This document shows positions 44,601 to 56,600 of a DNA stretch of 64,000 nucleotides, piece by piece. The DNA is taken from the NCBI GenBank assembly GCA_002633005.1, contig NMRA01000503.1, forward strand, positions 184,001 through 248,000, read 5' to 3'. Made by a program: the position numbers and the translations under genes. Each line of letters starts with the position of its first letter. Position 1 is the stretch's first letter. The DNA is from Phoronis australis. Lineage: Eukaryota > Phoronida > Phoronidae. A model generated the notes under the pieces. The model did no database searches. It was not told the origin of the DNA and saw nothing but the letters and a program-made list of their open reading frames with translations.

Positions 44601-47600
44601 TGGCAATATGGTACATTGTCAAATTTCTCCACAAAAAGAAAGGTTGAAGATCATTTTTGTCTTTTACGAGCATGGTTTGCAGTATGTAGATGTCATAAAA
44701 TAACATTTGCTAATTAGCTCCCATTATTTGTAAACAGTCTCCCATTGAAAAATGGAATAAAATCAAAATTTTGACAATTGATTTGTGCAAAATAAGTATA
44801 AATACTCACTAAGCATGTTATTTCTCTCTCTCATAGTTGTTGGCTGTAGTCTATGACACGTTCGGTAGCATTGAGAAGGACAAGTTAAAAAAGCTGTTCA
44901 TTCACAAAAGAGCAGCCTGCCAACATGCCTTCAAGTTGCTCGTTAGCAAGCAGGTAAGTATCAGGTGGCATGTCTGGTAACTACCGTAACAACTGACTGG
45001 CACCTGGCCACTGTTGCATATAACTTGTAAGCTGGATAACAGCAATTTCAAACTACGGATGTCAAGGAGCAGGTTAGCTTATCTAATGAACCCTTTTTAA
45101 GCATTATGCTATCCAACTTTTCTCATTTAGATGTCAAAATCAATCAAACTTATGTTTTTGCATTTTTCAGTCATTAAATTCCCACGCAGTGGTAATTAGA
45201 TCAAGCCGAAATCTCAAACTTCAAACAGGACTTTGTCAAATTGGCAGCAGTAAGTCTATGCCTCTTGAAACAGTCAACGAACTCAATTCTGTCCATTGTG
45301 TTATCATTTCTATTTAGGAATGCTAGCTCAAAGTATTAAGTATTCTGAACTACGGATTCCACCCCTACAACAAAGGGTTTTCGAAGATGGCACTGTGTGC
45401 AGATTGAAGATAGAACAACTAGTTTTCATCATCAAAAAATAATTAAGTGTTACATAACAGTAGCAAAATATTATGTGCTGTATGAATTGTGTTTGCTATA
45501 TTTTTATTGATTTATTTTTCAGCGACCTGATCATATTACATTACGTCACTTTAGAGGTCTTATGAAGTTCTACAAGTCTTCCAAATGTAAGGATCATAGT
45601 TTACAAAATGTTTTTGAAATCTAAAAATGTGCAACATGGAAATATTCAATTTTCTCTGGTTGAAAGAAGGAGAGCATAAAATGGTGCTGCATCGATCTTG
45701 ACTCATTTAGTTAAATCATGTCCAAATTTGTTTAATTCAGCTTTCTATGGTAACTACAAAAAGTGTGCTGTCGAGCTTCAACATTTATTTGCCAAGGCCA
45801 AGAAATTTTGAATTCTATTTGGCAAATTGTGCGCAAAAGTAGTAGAGAATCACCATACTGTTTGTGCTCATGTGGGTGTATGTTGTGGTCATCTCTGACT
45901 GTCTCCTAAACCTCTGATGGATTTTTACTTTACTGTACTGACTGTTTGGAATACTCTGGTGCCTGCAATGCAGCATTAAGGTGGTACAGTCTAACACTTT
46001 GGTGCTCTTTTTCCTGAACAAAAACCGCATCCTTGAATCTGCTGTTAAGTTTTTCACTTTGTGAGGCCATGTTTTCTCTACACTCTTTAAGATATATTGC
46101 CAAGGTTTAACAAGAGAAGACTATGTAACTTAAAGATAAACTTCTTTAAACATAATGTGACTCGTAAATAGCCTCCCGTTGTGTGACTGCAGTCCCAGTC
46201 AACCAATACTGAGAGCTTTCGTTTTTGTTTCAATTAGCGAATTATGGTATAAAGACCAGAAGATTCTAGTAGTTCAAAATATGTTAAACGTAAAATAGTG
46301 TGATATAAACTCACAAATGTTTTACAATCTGTAATTTTTACATAAAGGTATTGGTATTTATTTTGCTTCTTGTACATTTTTAATAAAGGTGTTGTTGAAG
46401 ACAAAAACACCAGTTTAGGATGCTGATAAGGTATGAGATTATGTATAGACTTATGAATATAAATGTACAAGCGCCTGACACTGTCACATGTAAAGCAAAC
46501 TTGTTGGAAATTTTGAGTATAAGTTGGATACAAATTTTCTTATGGAATATGCTTACTGTCTCTCAAACAACTTTGGTGTAGATAGGTTGCAATGAAAAGA
46601 TGGTTCTACCATTTGTTCTGTCGGGGAAAGTGGTCTCCTTAGTAACTCGTTCAGACCTAAGGGCAGTCAGACTATCGTTAAGATACGAAACTCAACTAAT
46701 CACATTATTGGAATGCAAGTCCACAAATTGACTGGAAGCATACCAGTTTTCAAGTTGATTTTCAAGTGTAGAGATTGGACCCTGTGCCATGGAGTGTACC
46801 TTATACGTCTCTGTGTGCATGTTTTTCAGCTACTCGAGATGTCTACCTTATGTTTAAAACACTCAATAAGAGTGAGACAGGCCATCTCTCTCTTGAGGAA
46901 TTCTTCATGGTCTATGATGTCAGCGCCCTCAAGTGGAAGGTAAAAGTAATTTTAATGTACTGCTTTGCGCAGAAAATAATCAGATAAAGTGACCTGGAAT
47001 TTCTCAATATGAAGGCTGGGCTTAAGTGGAATTCATTGTCACGACAGGTGTCTGTCATAATTCATACTGACCGGGAATTTACTTGAAAGTTGAAAAGGTG
47101 GATGTGGGATGAGGAACATTCAACACACTCTTTAGTTTTGTCAAAGCACAGAAGCATCTTTCCCTTGACTCGGGTTCTAATTCTGGTGTACATGACAGGC
47201 TGTGTCATCAGGGAGGAAATGTGGTTTCTTTCATTCACGGACACTTGGAGACAGCTGTATTTTTTCGTGTGAATATCTTGATTATCCAACCACACAAGGG
47301 TGGTAATTTGGCAGCACTTATAAAAAGTCTGGGAAACCTCACTTCATTAAACCTTCGTACAAGTGCACAAAACGCTGTCGGCCAACCACTCTATGGCCAT
47401 CTATTGTCAAGGCATATTCCTTTATATCTCAAAAATGACATTAAACTGGCCATGACAAATCATGATCAGTCATTTTGTCTGATCACTGTTAGTGTGTGCT
47501 ACTGACTTAATCTTGTCTATTCAATGACTTACAAAATTTCAGAACAATGTTTGGTTTTCTTTTCCATTCTATGTTTGCTTAGTGAGTGTGACACAGTCTC

Positions 47601-50600
47601 CTCAATATACGTACTCATACAAACTGAATCACGGGATAGCTAGTGTTGATATAGTACTAAGTAGAAAGAATGGTCTATTCTGTGGTAATTCTGTGAGTTA
47701 CAATGCCATTATAGGATTGCGGAGAATGAAATCGGTTTTGGAATGTTTTTGACTAGAAAATTGCTTTTAGTATGTTCTAGTAACTCATTTCCTCGTCTGT
47801 TTTTGGTGTTACGATCATGGTAGCATGTTACTTCATTGATATTTTCTTTGGTCACAGGAAAAAGACAAACAGCTGTGGTTCTCAAGATTTGTAAATCCTT
47901 GCAAGAATGTCTTTTCAGGTTTGATCATTTCTTAATTGCCATAAAAAGATTTATTTAATATTAATGGTAAGAAGCAGACTGAGTATACTGTGGTGTTGAT
48001 GAAACGGACATGTACCATTGGCGAGAAGATAAAACTCTGCAGCTTAACATTATTAAAATGTTGCTTGATCATCTGGATGAATGACTGTTCAGAAAACAGT
48101 TTTTGTTGTGGCATTTGAATCTAGGGTAATATTCTCTGCAAAAATTGTCTGAAGTATCAAGATTGTGTGAGAAAACAAAATTTTCAAACACGAACCAATG
48201 CCCAACGTCAGCCTTATGCTGAGGATGTTTTGTCATGTTTATATTTGAGTGTTACCATGGATAAAATTCCTGTGTTGTGGTTGTCTATTCTTTCAAACTC
48301 ACAAATGAAAGCAATCTTTCTGCTTTTATTTGTTGGTAATCCTAAAACTTCCATATTTATTTGTATTTAACGTGTTAGCCTCAGGTGGCAGACTCTTCGG
48401 ATAACTATTAAGAAAGTCACACTGTCATTTTTGCATAGATATCACTGATAGTATTGAACGGTCTTTGATTGCAAAGTAATGTTATTTAAATAGATGTTGC
48501 TTCTTTTTTCAGCTATCCACTGGTTTGTTACTTGGAAGTGGTTTGAGTGGGCAATGTGTAAGTCAATGAAGACTCGGGAAACTTGGTCCCTTGGTCTGAC
48601 CAATGAGTCATAAAAATTATATTCTGCTTGTCTTGCATTAGTGTGGCCATAGGCTCATGAGAACTATATTCTAAAGCTGCGTGTACCTTAAGGAGGGTCT
48701 GCTTTGCCACTTAAACAGTATGGAGAAATCTCGGGCTCTCCATGTGTTTGCTCATTGTAAACGTTTATCTGGACTGTGTTTTATACACGAGAAACAAGTT
48801 CTTGCAAGATTTTGGATGGCATGCATTACAAGTGAATCGCGTACTTTCACTGGTTTCACTTGGGAATCTCGGGCTGGCATCTATTCTCTGTGCTCAACTC
48901 CAAAATTAACACATGGCGTGCTTCGAGTTAACTTACAAATTTGCATTTGAAAAGTAGGCTGTGACTTATTAAGTTTTCATTCAGAATCGCAGTCGAAGCC
49001 AAGTTAGGAGATTATACCGTGGGGTCTGGTTAAGATCCCGGATACATGCCTGTGCTGAGCTCTTCAAACTTGTAATGCCATTCTCGTACCACCTTACACA
49101 CTGTTTGTTCTTTTCAGACGTCATCATTGCTGCCAACTTCACCTGGATTCTAGCAGAAGCCATTCAGTCATCCATTGACACTTCTAAACAAGCAGTGTTT
49201 CAGACCACATGGTACTCCATAATGTTTGTGGCTAGTAAGTACTGCATGGTTGGCTGCTACAAATTGGGCCATTGTTCTCAAAACGAAGTGAAGAGATGTG
49301 AGGAAATTTTTAGCGTTATTCAAGTGGTGGGGAATAACATGCAGTGTATTCAACTGTACATTGTCTTTAACGGGACATTCTAGCTTAATGCTCTTCTTCA
49401 GTGGTTCAATAACTTTGCTTGTCGATTAAATTGTGATGCACGTATTGAAAAGTGTATTCACTCATTATGACATCCTCAGTTATGTACTAGATACTTTAAT
49501 AGTGTTTCTGGCCACCCTGCTTTTAGTTTTACCACATCCTTCCATTTAACTCCATTGCTTTATAACAGAGTCTGACTTTCAACAGACTTCTACATATTTG
49601 TAGGAGGTATTAGACAATTCTTGTATCACCTATTATACTTTTTTCAAAATACTCTGTATGCTCAAATTCGTGGTACTTCTTTATTTCACCCAGTTTACGC
49701 AGTCGAAGCACTAATCAAGATACTGGGGCTGGGTCCTATTTCGTACTTCACCAATGGATGGAATGTGTAAGTACTTTAAGGTATTTTCTTACATCAGCAT
49801 TAGCTTGGGATCGAACCTGAAACCCCTGCGGTCACAGTCATTCGACAAACACGCTGCCGTTCAATAAATGTCGGAGTATTTTTACCATCTTTAACTGGTA
49901 AAGTGACCAGCCTTGATTTCCGCGGATGGCTGGCAGATAATGTTGAGAATTGGAGATTTGCTATCAAGTCACACAAAACTCTATGGATCTTATTGTTTTA
50001 AAGCTCTGATGAAAGCTACAATAATCTCATCAATGCGTTTTGTCCCATTAATCCCATAGTTTTCCTTTAACAGTCTCGTGTATCTTTATCACTTGTAACA
50101 GCTGTCAACTCTTAAACATTCTCTGAGACCATGACTGGAGGTGGATGTTGTTAATACATTTATAACGCTGAGTCTTTCTTGAGGCATCTGAGGTCAAATT
50201 GTCATTTTGGATGGAAGGAAAATAGATCAACCTGACGGAGCAAAAAAATTCTCTAAAACCCATGCAAGGAATTCCACCAGCTGAGCCATTTCTTCAGTCC
50301 CCAAAATAGGTTCGGTTAGTTGATACTTTACAAAATTAGATTGGCATGTGAATTATGTAATTTATACACTGTTGTGGAGACACAAACCCCTGCAAAATGG
50401 AAGTTTGTTACAAGTAGCCTCCAAAAATTGGTGATTTCCTCTTCAAAACCGGCAATTATATGAACAAAGTATAATTTTAGATACTTACACAAGTACTGAG
50501 TATATTTCCTTGTGGTTTCAGCTTTGACTTCCTGGTTCTTTTGGCAGCCATTGTGGGAGTGTTTGGAGAGTTGTTTGATGATAGTTTCTTCTACATCGTC

Positions 50601-53600
50601 GTCTTGAGGCCTTTTAGGTTGCTCAGGTACGTGTCACACTTTCAAAATGACTCCTTGGATCTGTGACTGATTCTCTACAGATTTTTCCATTCTAATTCGT
50701 AAATACCGGTTAGGTGGATTTAAAGGTATAATGAGCACAATTTAGATGACCTAACTATTATCTTGACACATACCGTTTCACACAGTGTCAAGTGTTTTGA
50801 CTTAATTTTGTGACTGAAATTGGAGTTGGGAAATACAGCAAGTAAACACTCCTGGTTTCTATTAAAATTTCACTGTCTTCAGAATAGAGCTCATCAGTGT
50901 TATTTTTGCTTCTTATTTTATCTTATTTTGAAGTTGACCATTTTTGATCCGCAGTGCTCAATATAACTTTAACTGTCTGAGCTATTGACTTCTTGTAAAT
51001 GTGCTGTTTTAAACAGTGGACCTTTTTGTCTCGTCTTAGCTTATGTCCTTTTTTGTTAACATTGCAACCCTCGAGTAGAAACTGTTTGTCTTCAACTTAC
51101 TGGTTAACAAATGTGCTTTTCTGCATTCTGTAATGCAGCCCATCAGCATCATGATAATTCGCCACCACCATTTTTGTTTTATATTCTGGACTCTTAATTT
51201 TTCAGAGTGTTCAAGCTGAAGAGGCGCTACAGAGATGTGCTGGGAACTCTGTTCATATTGCTTGACAGGTTTTTAAGGTAACAGACTGAGACATCTCTCA
51301 TGGTGATTAGATATTGCGTGAAGTCTCAGTCAACTACTGTTAGCCAGTTCATAGTGCTAGCCATCCACCTAGCTGTTTGAAGACTCGATTTTCCGATGTC
51401 TCTCTGGAGATGACAACAACTTTGGTAATGCAAAATTTGCTCAGAAGGTCAGTTTGCTGGTCATAAAATACTAAAAAAATTACGATGACGTGAATTCAAT
51501 CCTGGTAACTAGTTGTGAACTCTGCACAATCTTATGGAAAATGAACAGTTGGTTGAATAAGCAAGGAAAAAATAGATTGACCTGTAGGTGACGCTCCATT
51601 TCATGACACTTAAGCTAGTGCTCCACAAAATCAGCAGCATATTAACGGTACATCAGTAATTTATTAGCATCCTTAACCTTTTTGCTTTACTCAAAGAAGT
51701 ATCTAATGATAAGTTATTTAGCCAGTTTTTTACCCACATAGTTCCAAAGCTGTATGTTTATACAGTGTTGCACAAGTGCTAATCTAGTGCATGCTGGGTT
51801 GACTTCTGTAGATACAAGAATCTCACGGAGAAAGCTAGTGTGCTCACATGCTATCTGGCAATATCGCAAAGTTTTTGGGTTTCTGCGAGATTCTTGCCTC
51901 TGCAGAACACATACCAGTTCTGTGTACAGCATGGTGAATAAGATAAAAGTTCTGTTGAAATTTTCAACTTAAGTAACCATTTGACAGATATGTTTTATTA
52001 GTCACATGCTGTGGACATTCAGCTATGATAAAATGATGCGATACAATTGATTATTTGTGAGGAGATAGTTGTATGATATTACTAAAAATTGGCATTTTTG
52101 TGCGAAATGGGAATTATTTCAGTAGAAACCAGCTCTGTTGTCAATCCTTTCTGCAGGAAAGCTTAACTCATACCAAAGTAATGCCGCTGTTTTTGTCTTT
52201 TAATACAAGTTCAAATGTTTTGTTGATTGTGTAAAATTAGACTTTTGTATAGGTTTCTGGGGAGAAACTATGTTGAAGACAAACTAACATTTTTTCTTGG
52301 TCGGCACAAAGATCTTTTCAGACTTAACTATAAGTTACATGATGTGTCCAACATATTGTATTTAAGATGATTTACAACAATTCTTACTTACAACATATCA
52401 ACGCGTTGTTTTATATTATCAGTCCAATTATATATCAGTAATTCAAAATTGTTCCTCTGTGTATTGTTTTCAGTTTGGCCATTGCACTCGTCATCCTCTA
52501 CTACTTCTTTGCCATAATTGGGATGGAGATTTTTTCAGTCTATGATCTCAAGAACTGTTGTAGGTAAGCACTGCGCTTGAGTTCAGATTATAGCTGAAGG
52601 CATTTGCATATTCACTTCCATTTTATTGGTTGATCCTGACGTACTTGTCCTATTGCGTACAATTATCAGTGTGTCATTGATATTTGATTGGTAATTATAT
52701 GAATGGCATGTTTCTCTTGCCAGTTTTCCGTGTGTCACCATATTATTGGTTCTACGGTACGACTGTAGCGACTTGATGCTCACTAGGTGGTGGTAATGGT
52801 CATCAGAGGGCGTTCTTTATAAATTCTGAATAGATTGAGAGCAGAATGCGTTTCATCAGGACTGGTGCATTTGTGTAATGAGGGTCGCTCATGACCTGAT
52901 TGTGTGCACGCATGCATTTCTACAAGCAGGCGCCTTGTTACACTAGCACCACCTAGTGAATTTTCTGTTATTGCCATTTTATGTTCGGCATTTGCGTTAT
53001 TGTATTGTTTCACTTCACTGTATGTTGACACATGAGGACACTTGTAAAACAGTTGCTGTACTGACATGATTATCTTCATTTTAAGCATAGAACGAAGAAC
53101 TAAATATTAAGTAAACAAAACTGCATCTCCTCAATGTTTAGCTGTCGAAACCAAAAATGAATTAAGCTACTTTAGCTCATAAAATCTGTCTCATAATATC
53201 ATTCACCACAATTTCCATTCATTTTTCTGATACTACATTGAAACCATCAGCAACTCAAGAAAATAATCCAAAAATGTTTGGGGTTATCCAACCCTAAAAT
53301 TGTGCTTACATGCATCTCTTGTAACTCAAGTAACCAGTGCATGGGACAATAATTCATCATTGGATTGAGTGTGGTAATGCTTTTGAATCTCAAATTTAGT
53401 TTATAATTCAACATTGAAAACTTAACAGTGTCAAAATGCCCCATTGAGAAAATCATAGAGAATTGTTACGTTTTCAGAAACACAAGTGTTAAAGATTATT
53501 ATCGTTATGACAACACAAGCCTGTTTGAAGGTTACTACTACCTGAACAACTTTGATAACATCCTAATCAGCGGAGGTAGGTATTTAATTCTCTATCAATA

Positions 53601-56600
53601 ATTCTGCGTTAATAAGGTGCAGCTAATGATCTTCCTATACGTTCACATTTTTGCAAACGTTTTTTAAGTTTTGTCTGCAGGCCACCTGTTGGCAGGTTCA
53701 AGATTTACATATTTGTGCTCATATTTTCACTCTGACAAGTGTCCTCAGTATTTTTCTGTTTTGTCTCATGAATATTTTTGTCTAGCGCAAACCCAAAAAT
53801 ATCCTGATTTGTATGCATGACTTACTCACGTTTGCTTAATTAATTTATTTTTTCATATATTATGAAGACATTGTCTAGCCACGTCTAAGTTCTTAACACA
53901 ATTTGTTTTCAGGTAATCTTGAAATAGGGATAATTTTGTATCATTTTAATTTATGTTAATTTATGTGATTCTAGTTTTATTAGAACCTGTGTATCAATTT
54001 TGAGCTTTTGAGAAAGAACTGTTCAATTTCTGAATTTGTGAATTTGTACCTAAGAGTTCTTGCGACCCACTTTACCAATATGAAGCAGTGATGATCTCAG
54101 TGTGCAGTGTGCTAGACTTCACACACAATGTGCTGTTGAAATGTCTGTAAACACTTCTCGTTTCCATTGTTTGCAGTCACACTGTTTGAGCTGACGGTCG
54201 TCAATAATTGGTTTATAATTATGGTGAGTACTGCCATTGTTTCTGTCAGTCTTGTGAATGCAGAACTTGGATTTAAAGTGGCTATAAGCTTACCTTCCAT
54301 CACAAAACAACTTTTGATTTAGAACACAAACCATTATGAAATTGGTTTCAAATTGTTTGTTGGTTCAATTAGACGTGATTTCTGGACTTGGAAGAAGTGA
54401 CGGTAAGATCAGCCTGTACAAGTTGTCTTGTCATGGCGTGTCTTTTTATACGCCAAGCATGGTCTCGGGCAATAACAAAGTGCCAGTCCTTCAAAATTCC
54501 AGAATCACCTCTCATCTGAGAAATGGAAAAGTTATGACTCAGTTTTATAGCTGTAAGTGATCTAAACCGAAAGTTAGTTTTATTTGATGGAGTGTAAGTT
54601 TATAGCTGCTTTAAATAAGAAATGGGTTGTTATTTTGTCGGTAGGAAATGAGTAATGTTAATTATAGCCCAGTATTGTAACCAACCGAGCTATCGGAAAC
54701 TAGTATCTTCAGTTTCCATCAAGTAGTGTTCTGTTAAATACCAATTAGAGTGGTCCCTAGTGTTTAAATAGTTAAGTTTCAAAGTTCATTCATACTTTAG
54801 ACTTATAATAGCTTTCATTGCTCAATGGATACGCACCTTAAGCATCAGAATGGAGCCGACTCTACTTTTTTACAACTTCTTTCATTGCAGGATGGATATG
54901 CACCTTAAGTATCAGAATGGATCCGACTCTACTTTTTTACAACTTCTTTCATTGCAGGATGGATATGCATCTAAAGTATCAGAGTGGAGCCGACTCTACT
55001 TCATGGTGTTCTACATCACAACCATGGTGGTCATGACTGTAGTCGTGGCATTCGTCTTGGAGGCATTCATCTTTCGTATCCAATACCGACGACAAATGAA
55101 GGATGATGTGGATGGTGATTAGATATATTTTCTTTCGTTAGGTCTAGAACATGATGTTTGAAAGGTCTCTCCCCCTATTGGTGAAGCTTAGGTGTTTAGG
55201 GGAGCGTGGGTCAGTGGGCACACTTAAATTTGGTCTAAGATCGAAGTTAACAGCTCAACTTTACTTCACAGCAAACAGGTGGATTTAATAATGGAGCGGG
55301 GAACACTCAACTTGGGTGTCCATCGCAGTTATTAGTAGGGGTCACTGCTATGACATTGGTGAAGGTCATATTGCACTATCTTGAGATAACTTTGATGACA
55401 GCAGCGTCACCTAGTGATAACTCCAACATCTGTTAACTACTAAAACTAATAGGAACACTCAAGTTAACGTCACAGTTTACAACGTTTCGGTAGTACTGGA
55501 TTTCATTTGATGTGAAAATGCCTCTTGTTCCCATGTAGCACCGTCTTTGAAACGCATACACTTTTAGTTCGTGTTCATAGTGGAACCTTTTGTTCTTCGA
55601 TACAGCGAGTTAGCACTCTTACACATGATGAAACCATGAACAAATTAAGTACCACGGGAAGATTCAGTGGCGCTTACTTGTTTGATTTATTCCAGTTTGA
55701 AGTTTTGACTTAGTCTAATTAGCAGTGCATAGGTATTTAAGGCATGAAATGACATAAGTAATGATCTGATGCAACAATCCTCTGTTGTAATGGAACAATA
55801 AATGAAAAATAGTGGAAAAAATGTAAAATACGAACTGTCATAAGGACTAGAGCAGTCAAAGTTCAACTGTGACCTTGTGGATATTGTTAAATGATGTTAC
55901 AACAAAGTTAACGGCACTTTCAAAAATGTTTCTGAATTCGTCATAACCAAATCAGCTTTTTTGCAATACGCTAAGTGTTTGTTGAGTCTTCTGGGATGGA
56001 GCATTGTAAGTGAGCGAACATGATAAATGAAGTGATTTGCCATACGGTTTAACTGTATATTACATTCAGATAATTATAGTCGCATACTATGGGACAGCGG
56101 TTGTACTTTTGTGGAGGTGTGCACTCGCCAAGTGCTTGCTATTTACTGAATTAAGCATTTTGCCCTGTTAAGCTAGCTAACAAATTAATCAAATTCAAAT
56201 TAGTCCTTTTGCTCTCGTATTATCGGTCACATAATATTCCTTACTGTGGTAGGATTATATTTCCATTTCCCTCAAGAACATTGAAACGATCAAGGATTCA
56301 AGAAAACGCTTCTGAGTTTATTGGGTTTGGTTATCCATAAAATTGCAGGTTTGAAAATGATGCATACGTATTGTCTGTTACTTGAATTGCTAGCATACCG
56401 GGTAATTCAAATTCAGATCACCATTGCAATGACTAAACCCCAAATGCTTTGGTTAACAATTCAATGTTGATATCTAAACGGCAGAATGCAGCTTCAATAG
56501 CCATTTTCTTATACAGCAGCTACATGATAACATATGCCTTGTGACTAGATGGCAACAGGGTAATTGGTTGACAATGTTTTGCATTCTTACATGGATTTAA

